From NCBI GenBank assembly GCA_030429235.1, contig JAUIDB010000017.1, positions 1 to 64,000 of the forward strand: 64,000 nt of DNA, read 5' to 3'. The position numbers and the translations under genes were made by a program. Below are positions 9,082 to 15,893 of this stretch, piece by piece (position 1 is the first letter of the stretch; every line of letters starts with the position of its first letter). The stretch is from Thermoanaerobaculia bacterium. GTDB lineage: Bacteria; Acidobacteriota; Thermoanaerobaculia; Multivoradales; JAIOJS01. The notes beneath the pieces were generated by a model. That model was not told the origin of the DNA, did not search any database, and saw only the letters and a program-made list of their open reading frames with translations.

Positions 9082-10401
9082 ATGCCGGACGAAGCCGATC
9101 GTAGCCGACCTGTGCAGTTGACCGGGTCCTCCGTACCCTGGCTCCGCCTGCTGCCGTTGTTGGTGGCCGTCGTGCTGCTGGCCGGGAGCCTCTCCCTCTT
9201 CGTGCGACGAGCGGACTACGAAATCGTTCCGATCCGAGGCACGGAACGGCCCTGGCCGTCGCCCGCCGAAGTCCTGCCGGATCGCCTGACCCTGGAGCCG
9301 GCTTCCTGGGAGGTGCTACCGGGATGGCCGGATGACGACGTCGCGTTGGCTCGATCCACCATGGCGGCGAGCTGTCGGGTCTGGCAGGCGCGGGGAGAGG
9401 ACGCGGTGTTCGGCGAGGGTCCACTGGCCTCGCGATGGCGCGACTGGCGAGAACTGTGTGCGGCTGCCGTTCGGCCCGAGGTCGACGGTCCGTCCTGGCG
9501 CGGCGAGATGGAGCGCTTTCTGCAACCGGTGTCGATTGGCAATCGGGGAGAGACCGAGGGGCTGTTCACCGGCTACTACGAGGCATCGCTGCGCGGTAGC
9601 CGTCGGCGTCACGGTCCGTACCAGACCCCTCTGCACGCCCGTCCTCCCGAACTGGTCAGTGTCGACCTGGGGGAGTTCCGCTCGGATCTGGCCGGCCGAA
9701 GGATCGCCGGACGCCTTCAGGCCGGTCGCCTGCTTCCCTACGAAGACCGGGCCAGCATCACCGACGGCTCTCTCGAGCGCCGCGGACTGGAGATCCTCTG
9801 GGTCGACGATCCGATCGACGCCTTCTTTCTCCACATCCAGGGCTCGGGAGTCGTGGAGATGGACGATGGCAGTCTAGTGCGGGTGGGATATGCGGCGCAG
9901 AATGGCCATCCCTACACGGCGATCGGCCGCGAGTTGATCGACCGAGGCGAAGTGCCCCGCGAGGAGATGTCGATGCAGGCAATCCGGCGTTGGTTGCGGG
10001 ACCACCCGCACGAGGCGACCGAGTTGATGAACTCGAACGCCTCGTACATCTTCTTGCGGGAAGTGGACCGACCGGGAGCGATCGGCTCGCTGGGAGTACC
10101 GCTGACTCCGGAGCGGTCGCTGGCCGTCGATCGTCGGTTCCTACCGCTGGGGGTTCCGCTCTGGTTGTCGGCTAGCGCTCCGACCGAGGGCGAGCCGACG
10201 ATCCAGCGTCTGGTGGTGGCCCAGGATACCGGTGGAGCGATCCGCGGACCGGTGCGCGGAGATCTCTTCTGGGGACATGGCGAGCGCGCGGCGGGCCTGG
10301 CCGGGCCGATGAAGAGCACGGGCAATCTGTGGGTCCTCTGGCCGCGACACCTGGTCGAAACGGCAGTGGAGGCCGCGGCAGTAGCCGAGATGCACGAATG
10401 A
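9082..10401 (+). CDS. mltA: Membrane-bound lytic murein transglycosylase A
   Basis: MltA-family lytic transglycosylase that cleaves the MurNAc-GlcNAc bond of peptidoglycan, forming 1,6-anhydro ends. It has an N-terminal membrane anchor at about residues 18-41 with no lipobox Cys, unlike the E. coli lipoprotein, then the MltA body and the C-terminal 3D domain. The catalytic Asp is Asp382 in the Asp-Thr-Gly-Gly-Ala-Ile motif, followed by the Gly-Asp-Leu-Phe-Trp-Gly segment typical of the family. At 439 residues it is slightly longer than E. coli MltA. Its stop overlaps the start of the NUDIX gene by four bases (ATGA). Confidence 0.93.
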   Translation: MPDEADRSRPVQLTGSSVPWLRLLPLLVAVVLLAGSLSLFVRRADYEIVPIRGTERPWPSPAEVLPDRLTLEPASWEVLPGWPDDDVALARSTMAASCRVWQARGEDAVFGEGPLASRWRDWRELCAAAVRPEVDGPSWRGEMERFLQPVSIGNRGETEGLFTGYYEASLRGSRRRHGPYQTPLHARPPELVSVDLGEFRSDLAGRRIAGRLQAGRLLPYEDRASITDGSLERRGLEILWVDDPIDAFFLHIQGSGVVEMDDGSLVRVGYAAQNGHPYTAIGRELIDRGEVPREEMSMQAIRRWLRDHPHEATELMNSNASYIFLREVDRPGAIGSLGVPLTPERSLAVDRRFLPLGVPLWLSASAPTEGEPTIQRLVVAQDTGGAIRGPVRGDLFWGHGERAAGLAGPMKSTGNLWVLWPRHLVETAVEAAAVAEMHE

Positions 10402-10985
10402 AGGACCGGGACCACGAAGGCGTGAAGGTGCTGGCGGAGGGACGCTTCCTGCGGCTCGTGGAGCGCCGGGGTTGGGAACTGGTGGACCGACCCGGGATCG
10501 AAGCGATCGTGGCGGTCGTCGCGCTGACCGAACGAGACGAGCTGATTCTGATCGAGCAGTACCGAGAGCCGGTGTCAGGGAGCGTGATCGAACTGCCCGC
10601 CGGTCTGGTCGGTGACGAGGACGCAAAAGAATCGCTCGATTCCGCGGCGCAGCGAGAACTCGTCGAAGAGACCGGATTTCGGGCAGGCTCGTTCGAACTG
10701 CTGACGGTGGGGCCACCCTCGGCCGGCCAGTCGTCGGAGGTCGTTTCGATTCTCAGAGCGCACGAGGTCCGCCGCTGTGGGCAAGGGGGCGGGGTGGGCG
10801 ACGAGCAGATCACGGTGCATCTCGTGCCCCGTTCCGAGGTTTCCTCCTGGCTCGCTCGACGCGAACGGAGCGGGCAGCTGATCGATCCGAAGGTCTGGGC
10901 GGCGTTGTACTTCTTGGGCGAGTCGAAGGACTCGTCTCCCGACGAGGGGTTGGCCTTTCGTGGCGGGCGAGCACCAGGCGCATAG
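10398..10985 (+). CDS. NUDIX hydrolase, ADP-ribose pyrophosphatase-like
   Basis: NUDIX pyrophosphohydrolase of 195 residues. The NUDIX box is complete: Gly, five residues, Glu, seven residues, then Arg-Glu-Leu-x-Glu-Glu-x-Gly-Phe. The preceding 'IEQYRE' and 'ELPAGLV' strands match ADP-ribose/nucleoside-diphosphate-sugar pyrophosphatases of the NudF type, which hydrolyse ADP-ribose to AMP and ribose-5-phosphate. The substrate cannot be settled from sequence. The start ATG at 10398 overlaps the mltA stop, which argues for translational coupling. A strong terminator follows 14 bp after the stop, so this is the last gene of the first transcription block. Confidence 0.88.
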   Translation: MKDRDHEGVKVLAEGRFLRLVERRGWELVDRPGIEAIVAVVALTERDELILIEQYREPVSGSVIELPAGLVGDEDAKESLDSAAQRELVEETGFRAGSFELLTVGPPSAGQSSEVVSILRAHEVRRCGQGGGVGDEQITVHLVPRSEVSSWLARRERSGQLIDPKVWAALYFLGESKDSSPDEGLAFRGGRAPGA

Positions 10986-10999
10986 GGAGAAAACAAAGG

Positions 11000-11032
11000 G
11001 GGGAGGCGACCCCAGCCACCTCCCCGATTTTT
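11000..11032 (+). terminator. Rho-independent terminator
   Basis: A GC-only 7-bp stem (GGGGAGG at 11000-11006 with CCTCCCC at 11019-11025) closes a 12-base loop and is followed by GATTTTT. It ends transcription from the mltA-NUDIX block and separates it from ffh. Confidence 0.85.
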
Positions 11033-11420
11033 CACCCTTTCCGTTTCTCTTTGAAACCCCAGAAGGCAGGGCCATGGTGCTAGGACCTGGGCTACCTTCG
11101 GACAGGACATCTATGAGCAATCGTCGTGCCACCACGCGGAGCGAAGGCGGTCCTGTGAATGCAACTGTCAATGATACAGAGGTTTACATGGGTTGGCGGA
11201 GTGTTTCGCAAGAGTGAGCTGCCCGATCCGAGGGGGCAAGTATTGACCCGCTAGGGGGTCGGACACATTTTGGGGGTCGATCTGCGACCCTCGGTGGCCG
11301 GTGCGTCGGTCCGACGAGGTGCGGCCCAGGGTCGGTTCCTCCCGAGGGGCGGTGGTAGGATGCCGCTCCCACCCGGGGCGCGCTCGAGCCCCGCCGACCA
11401 GTTCGTGTTCAGGAGTCATC
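11033..11420. other. Non-coding leader upstream of ffh
   Basis: About 390 bp without a convincing gene, between the NUDIX terminator and ffh. It contains two copies of an AGGGGGTCG/TGGGGGTCG element (about 11253 and 11271), a hairpin GGGTCG-ATCTG-CGACCC at 11274-11290, and a perfect inverted repeat CGTCGG-T-CCGACG at 11304-11316. The stretch around 11150-11200 is less GC-rich than its surroundings, as promoter regions often are. I looked for the conserved SRP RNA core here and did not see it. A 34-codon ORF at 11113-11217 exists but has no support. Confidence 0.5.
11243..11271 (+). promoter_or_regulatory. Weak candidate ffh promoter
   Basis: TTGACC at 11243-11248 matches the -35 consensus at five of six positions; 17 bp later CATTTT at 11266-11271 matches the -10 at only three. 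It lies 150 bp before the ffh start. This is a candidate only. Confidence 0.25.
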
Positions 11421-12737
11421 ATGTTCGACGGTTTACAGGGCAAGCTACAGGGGGTCTTCCGGACCCTCAAGGGCGAAGGCAAGGTCACGCCAGAGGTTCT
11501 CGAGGCGGGTTTGCGCCAGATTCGGATGGCCTTGCTCGAGGCTGATGTGCACTTCCGGGTGGTCAAGCCGTTCGTGCAGCGAATCCGCGAACGAGCTGCC
11601 GACGAGGACGTCCTGTCGAGTCTGACGCCGTCACAGCAGGTGATCAAGATCGTCCGCGACGAGTTGACTCTTCTGCTCGGGGAAGAGGGGAGCGATCTCC
11701 AGCTCACGGGTCGCCCATCGGTGGTCTTGCTGTGTGGTCTGCAGGGGTCGGGTAAGACGACGACCTCGGGAAAGATCGCCCGGCGACTGCGGGAGTCCGG
11801 ACGCCAGCCGCTGTTGGTGGCGGGAGATCTCCAGCGCGCCGCCGCCGTCGAGCAGCTGGTCCAGGTTGGTGAGGGGGTCGCGACACCGGTGCTCGAACCC
11901 GAGTCCGGCGAGACCGTGGCCTCGTTGGCTCGGCGGGCCAAGGATGCCGCGAGGAATCGGGGGCACGACGTCATCGTCTTCGATACCGCCGGACGACTGC
12001 ACGTCGACCAGGGGTTGATGGGCGAGATTCAGGAGCTCCAACGACTTCTCTCCCCGAGCGAGACACTGTTCGTGGCCGACTCGATGACGGGTCAGGACGC
12101 GGTGAAGAGCGCTGCCGCCTTCGCCGAGGCCCTCGATCTGACGGGGTGCATCCTGACCAAGCTCGACGGCGATACCCGAGGGGGTGCCGCGCTGTCGATC
12201 CGGACGGTGGCCAAGATCCCGATCCGTTTCGTCGGAACCGGCGAGAAACCAGAGGATCTGGAACTCTTCCGGCCGCAACGGATGGCGTCGCGGATTCTCG
12301 GCATGGGCGATGTCCTCAGTCTGATCGAGAAGGCGGAACAGGGCCTCGACAAGGACGAGGCGCAACGCCTCGCCGATCGCATCGCGCGCCGCGAGTTCAC
12401 ACTCGAGGACCTGCGAGACCAACTGCGCCAACTCCGCCGTATGGGGCCGCTCTCTTCGCTGCTGGAACTCTTGCCCAAGGCCGGTCCCTTGAAGGGGCTC
12501 GACATGAGCGCGGTCGACGACTCGCAGGTGAAGCGGATCGAGGCCATGTTGTCGTCGATGACTCCCCGCGAGCGACGCCATCCCCAGATCCTCAACGGCA
12601 GCCGCAAGAAGCGGGTAGCCAAGGGTTCGGGAACGCGGGTCCAGGACATCAACCAGCTGCTCAAGCAGTACGCTGCCATGCGCAAGATGCTCAAGGGAGC
12701 ACGAGGCAAGTGGTTGCGCAAAGCGATGCGGGGTTGA
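11421..12737 (+). CDS. ffh: Signal recognition particle GTPase Ffh
   Basis: SRP54 homologue that binds signal sequences with SRP RNA and delivers ribosomes to FtsY at the membrane. The 438-residue protein has the helical N domain, the G domain with P-loop (Gly-Leu-Gln-Gly-Ser-Gly-Lys-Thr-Thr), the Asp-Thr-Ala-Gly-Arg and Thr-Lys-Leu-Asp-Gly-Asp motifs, and a C-terminal M domain ending in Lys/Arg-rich helices. The G2-region 'GDxxRPAA' motif reads Gly-Asp-Leu-Gln-Arg-Ala-Ala-Ala, a Pro-to-Ala change. The ATG at 11421 has AGGAG six bases upstream. It opens the conserved ffh-rpsP-rimM-trmD-rplS order. Confidence 0.97.
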   Translation: MFDGLQGKLQGVFRTLKGEGKVTPEVLEAGLRQIRMALLEADVHFRVVKPFVQRIRERAADEDVLSSLTPSQQVIKIVRDELTLLLGEEGSDLQLTGRPSVVLLCGLQGSGKTTTSGKIARRLRESGRQPLLVAGDLQRAAAVEQLVQVGEGVATPVLEPESGETVASLARRAKDAARNRGHDVIVFDTAGRLHVDQGLMGEIQELQRLLSPSETLFVADSMTGQDAVKSAAAFAEALDLTGCILTKLDGDTRGGAALSIRTVAKIPIRFVGTGEKPEDLELFRPQRMASRILGMGDVLSLIEKAEQGLDKDEAQRLADRIARREFTLEDLRDQLRQLRRMGPLSSLLELLPKAGPLKGLDMSAVDDSQVKRIEAMLSSMTPRERRHPQILNGSRKKRVAKGSGTRVQDINQLLKQYAAMRKMLKGARGKWLRKAMRG

Positions 12738-12768
12738 TCCCCCCGGTACCTCGTGACGCTCTCCCCCT

Positions 12769-12796
12769 TGGCGAGGGAAGATGAAGGCTGTATACT
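12769..12796 (+). promoter_or_regulatory. Sigma70-type promoter for the rpsP operon
   Basis: TTGGCG at 12769-12774, a 16-bp spacer, and TATACT at 12791-12796 (five of six consensus bases). Transcription would begin near 12803 and leave a leader of about 140 bases before rpsP. Confidence 0.65.
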
Positions 12797-12802
12797 CTCC
12801 TT

Positions 12803-12943
12803 TCGCCGTGGCGGAGCTGCGTCCTCGAGGTTGCGCTCCCGGAACTCCATCCGGCCCGGGCCCGGCCCAATTTCACATCCAGAGTCTCACGGTAAGAACA
12901 CCGTACACCAGTGCGGTCAGATGTCCTTGGAGGTCAATCCAGA
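12803..12943 (+). other. Leader of the rpsP operon
   Basis: Roughly 140 non-coding bases between the predicted transcription start and the rpsP ATG. It has a GC-rich run of CCCGG repeats near 12855 and a short inverted repeat ACGGT...ACCGT near 12890-12905, then the GGAGGT ribosome site at 12929-12934. Ribosomal-protein leaders are often autoregulatory; no known motif is recognisable here. Confidence 0.4.
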
Positions 12944-13174
12944 ATGGTCAAGATCAGAATGCGTCGTATGGGAGCCCGCAACCATCCCTTCTATCGTCTC
13001 GTCGTTTCGGACTCTCGGGCGACGCCCACGGCGGCCGCGCTCGAAGAGATCGGCTTCTACGATCCGCGGCAGCAGCCGGCGGTGCTCGAAGTGAACCGCG
13101 AGCGGTACGACCACTGGGTCGCCAAGGGTGCTCAGGTCTCCGACAGCGTACGGACCCTGGTGGCCCGGGGCTAG
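12944..13174 (+). CDS. rpsP: 30S ribosomal protein S16
   Basis: Small-subunit protein S16, needed for 30S assembly. Its 76 residues show the hallmark N-terminus Val-Lys-Ile-Arg-Met-Arg-Arg-Met-Gly, then 'HPFYRLVVSDSR' and 'E.IGFYDP'. The ATG at 12944 has GGAGGT nine bases upstream; an in-frame ATG at 12911 would add a non-conserved extension and is rejected. It is followed five bases later by the KH-domain gene, as in many bacteria. Confidence 0.97.
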   Translation: MVKIRMRRMGARNHPFYRLVVSDSRATPTAAALEEIGFYDPRQQPAVLEVNRERYDHWVAKGAQVSDSVRTLVARG

Positions 13175-13179
13175 TCGCA

Positions 13180-13431
13180 GTGAGTGAAACAGCGGCAGCG
13201 GTCGAGGCTGTCATCCGCCAGTTGGTTTCGAACCCTGATTCGGTCGAGGTCGAAGAACGCAACGCCCGCGGACGACAGGTACTCGAGGTGTCGGTGGCTC
13301 CCGAGGACATGGGGGCGGTCATCGGCCGGGGCGGTCGCACCGCAGGCGCGCTGCGCAGTCTCCTCGATTCGCGTGGCGAGAGTTTCGACCAGGACTATGA
13401 ACTCAAAATCCTCGAACCGGAGGAGCGCTAG
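13180..13431 (+). CDS. khpA: KH-domain RNA-binding protein KhpA
   Basis: Small single-KH-domain protein (YlqC/KhpA family, 83 residues) that in other bacteria binds RNA with KhpB and affects cell division and growth. The GxxG RNA-binding loop reads Ile-Gly-Arg-Gly-Gly-Arg. The GTG at 13180 lies five bases after the rpsP stop and has no strong ribosome site, consistent with coupled translation. Its place between rpsP and rimM is the conserved one. Confidence 0.93.
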   Translation: MSETAAAVEAVIRQLVSNPDSVEVEERNARGRQVLEVSVAPEDMGAVIGRGGRTAGALRSLLDSRGESFDQDYELKILEPEER

Positions 13432-13462
13432 GCGCCCCACGGGATCCGCCGACCGCGAGTCG

Positions 13463-14020
13463 GTGGAGCGCATCGTGGTCGGGCGTGTTGGTCGCCCCCA
13501 CGGGTTGCGAGGCGAGGTTTTGGTCGACGTTCAGTCGGACAACCCGCTGCGGTTCGCGGTCGGTAGTGAACTCGAACTCAACTCCCGCACGGGGAAGCGA
13601 CGACGGCTCAAGATCCAGCGCACCCGACCGCAGGGTAAGCGGCTGGCCATCCAGTTCGAGGGTGTCGAGGATCGGGACGGGGCGGAGGCTCTAGTCCAGG
13701 GAGTTCTCGAGGTGGAGACTCCGACCGAGGCCACGGCTCCCGAAGGTCACTATTACTACTATCAGCTGGTCGGGTGCGAATGCCACGACCGCATGGAGGG
13801 GTTCCTCGGCGTGGTCGAGGACGTGGTCGAAGATGGAGGTGGCGTCCTCCTCGAGGTCCGCGACCCCCAGAGAGAACTACTGATTCCCTTTGTCGATCCG
13901 TTCCTGCACCGCATCGACCTGCCCAACCGGAGAATCGATCTCGAGCTTCCCGCCGGACTCATCGAAACATGCGCATCCAAGTCATCACCATCTTCCCCGA
14001 ACTCTTCGAACCCTGGTTGA
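13463..14020 (+). CDS. rimM: Ribosome maturation factor RimM
   Basis: 16S rRNA processing factor that binds S19 and helps mature the 30S head. The N-terminal barrel begins Val-Gly-Arg-Val-Gly-Arg-Pro-His-Gly-Leu-Arg-Gly-Glu, and the PRC-barrel part includes the Tyr-rich 'HYYYYQL' and 'IPFVDPFL' motifs. The start is ambiguous: GTG at 13463 fits the family length, while ATG at 13397 would overlap khpA and add 22 residues. The 3' end is unusual: the frame runs 52 bases into trmD, adding a Ser/Pro-rich tail beyond the usual 'LP.GL' end. Confidence 0.92.
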   Translation: MERIVVGRVGRPHGLRGEVLVDVQSDNPLRFAVGSELELNSRTGKRRRLKIQRTRPQGKRLAIQFEGVEDRDGAEALVQGVLEVETPTEATAPEGHYYYYQLVGCECHDRMEGFLGVVEDVVEDGGGVLLEVRDPQRELLIPFVDPFLHRIDLPNRRIDLELPAGLIETCASKSSPSSPNSSNPG

Positions 14021-14721
14021 GCACCAGTCTCGTCGGTCGGGCTCGCACCAGCGGACTGGTCGAGGTCGAGGTGCACGATCTTCGCTTCTTCACCGAGGGG
14101 CGCCATCGGGTGGTCGACGACGAGCCCTACGGCGGAGGCGCGGGAATGGTCATGACGGCTCCGCCCTGGCTGCGAGCCGTGCGCGAGGTCTCGGGGCCGG
14201 CGAGCCGAAGGATCGTTCTCTCGCCGCAGGGTCGTCGGCTGGACGACGACAAGGTGCAGGAGCTGGCGGAGTTGGAAGAGCTGGTACTGCTCTGCGGCCG
14301 CTACGAGGGTCTCGATCAGCGGGTGCTCGATCTGGTGGTGGACGAGGAACTGTCGATCGGAGACTTCGTGCTGTCGGGAGGGGAACTCCCGGCCATGGTG
14401 ACGATCGAGGCCGTTTCTCGCTACATTCCGGGAGTGGTCGGCCGCGCGACCAGCGTGGTGGAGGACAGCTTCCACCAGGGACTACTCGACTACCCTCACT
14501 ACACCCGGCCACCGGAGGTGGAGGGGCTGGAGGTACCGCCGGTCCTGTTGCAAGGAAACCACGCCGAGATCGAACGCTGGCGCCGAGAGCAAGCGTTGAT
14601 CGCTACCTACGACAAGCGTCCCGACCTCCTGGAGGGGGTCGAGCTGACGACGGAACAGAGAGAGGTTTTGGCTCGCCATGCCAGCGCAATCGCTTGCGCG
14701 GCAGGCGAACGTGCCCAATAA
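13969..14721 (+). CDS. trmD: tRNA (guanine-N1-)-methyltransferase TrmD
   Basis: SAM-dependent SPOUT methyltransferase that makes m1G37 in tRNAs and prevents frameshifting. The 250-residue protein carries the knot motifs: 'YGGGAGMV', 'LSPQGR', 'LLCGRYEG.DQR' and 'SIGDFVLSGGE'. The ATG at 13969 lies inside the end of rimM in another frame, so translation is likely coupled. rplS follows 61 bases after the stop. Confidence 0.96.
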   Translation: MRIQVITIFPELFEPWLSTSLVGRARTSGLVEVEVHDLRFFTEGRHRVVDDEPYGGGAGMVMTAPPWLRAVREVSGPASRRIVLSPQGRRLDDDKVQELAELEELVLLCGRYEGLDQRVLDLVVDEELSIGDFVLSGGELPAMVTIEAVSRYIPGVVGRATSVVEDSFHQGLLDYPHYTRPPEVEGLEVPPVLLQGNHAEIERWRREQALIATYDKRPDLLEGVELTTEQREVLARHASAIACAAGERAQ

Positions 14722-14782
14722 TAGACACCCGCGGACAACTCGTGGGCAGGACTGTCAGCTGCGGCTGACCGAGGATGAGTAG

Positions 14783-15148
14783 ATGGAACAGTTACAGCAG
14801 ATCGAAGCTCCCTTCTGCAAGGATGGGATTCCAGATTTCCGGGCCGGCGATACGCTCCGGGTTCACGTTCGCGTTACCGAGGGAAGCAAGGAGCGCATCC
14901 AGGTCTTTCAAGGCGTCGTGATCGCCCGCCGCGGTGGTGGTACTCGCGAGACGTTCACCGTGCGCAAGGTCTCGGGTGGTATCGGAGTGGAGCGCGTTTT
15001 TCCGCTGCATTCGCCGGTGATCGACAAGATCGAGGTCCTGCGTCGGGGCCGGGTTCGCCGTGCCAAGCTCTACTATCTGCGGGAACTTCAGGGCAAGGCA
15101 GCGAGAATTCGTGAGCGTCGCGACGACGTGACGCGCAGCGCATCCTGA
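14783..15148 (+). CDS. rplS: 50S ribosomal protein L19
   Basis: Large-subunit protein L19, located at the 30S-50S interface. It has 121 residues with the family blocks 'FRAGDT..V.V', 'ER.Q.F.GVVI', 'TFTVRK.S.G.GVER.FPL' and 'RR.KLYYLR'. Gene order after trmD is the conserved one. Confidence 0.97.
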   Translation: MEQLQQIEAPFCKDGIPDFRAGDTLRVHVRVTEGSKERIQVFQGVVIARRGGGTRETFTVRKVSGGIGVERVFPLHSPVIDKIEVLRRGRVRRAKLYYLRELQGKAARIRERRDDVTRSAS

Positions 15149-15233
15149 TCGTCGATCGGCGGGAGGCACGGGTTCTGAAGGAGGGAACACCCTGAATCGA
15201 ACGTGGGGTCGGGCGGAGGAGTAAAGGTACGGG

Positions 15234-15893
15234 ATGACACTCGAGCCCCTGTTGGCCGAAGCTTGCAGGCTTCACTTGATGCGCGGCTTGGAGGGGCTCC
15301 TCTTCCAAGGTGGATACGGCCGCGTGGCTGGCGTCGATGAAGCCGGTCGCGGTGCTCTCGCCGGGCCGGTGGTCGTGGCTGCCGTCATCATGCCTCCCGA
15401 GGGCCTGATTCCGGGGATCGACGACAGCAAGGCTCTGGCACCGCCGGCCCGTGAAGCACTGGCCGATCTCGTACGCTCCCAGGCGCTCGCCTATTCGATC
15501 GCGGCCGCCTCGGCTGATCTCGTCGATCGGATCAACGTGCTGGCCGCCACCCGGTCCGCGATGCGTCAATCCCTGCTCGAGTTGGATCCTGCGCCCGATA
15601 TCGCGCTGATCGATGCCGTGGCCTTGCCCGGCCTACCCTTCCCCTCGCTGCCCCTGATCCGGGGAGATGCGATCAGCTATGCCGTGGCGTGCGCTTCGCT
15701 GCTGGCCAAGGTGGAGAGGGATCGGCTTCTCACCGAACTCGCGGCGAGCTTTCCGCAGTTCGGGTTCGACCGCCACAAAGGGTACGGCGCCGCTGAACAT
15801 CTGGCGGCGTTGAGGGAGTATGGTCCGACCCCCCACCATCGCCTGACGTTCCGGTCGGTGCTACCTCGGCGAGCCATCGCGGGGGAGGCCTGA
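15234..15893 (+). CDS. rnhB: Ribonuclease HII
   Basis: RNase HII, which cuts the RNA strand of RNA-DNA hybrids and removes misincorporated ribonucleotides. The active-site Asp-Glu-Ala-Gly-Arg-Gly motif is present, with later acidic residues in 'IDDSKAL' and 'ALIDAVAL', and the C-terminal 'DRHKGYG...H' block. It has 219 residues. The ATG at 15234 has AAGGT about seven bases upstream; an internal ATG near 15278 would still keep the catalytic core. Its stop overlaps the next start by one base (TGATG). Confidence 0.95.
   Translation: MTLEPLLAEACRLHLMRGLEGLLFQGGYGRVAGVDEAGRGALAGPVVVAAVIMPPEGLIPGIDDSKALAPPAREALADLVRSQALAYSIAAASADLVDRINVLAATRSAMRQSLLELDPAPDIALIDAVALPGLPFPSLPLIRGDAISYAVACASLLAKVERDRLLTELAASFPQFGFDRHKGYGAAEHLAALREYGPTPHHRLTFRSVLPRRAIAGEA

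Noticed and set aside
11113-11217. 34-codon ORF in the ffh leader
   Set aside because: Only a loose AGGA site, no recognisable motif and no neighbour support.
11033-11420. SRP RNA gene near ffh
   Set aside because: The conserved GGAAG/AGCAGCC core of the SRP RNA tip was not seen on either strand.
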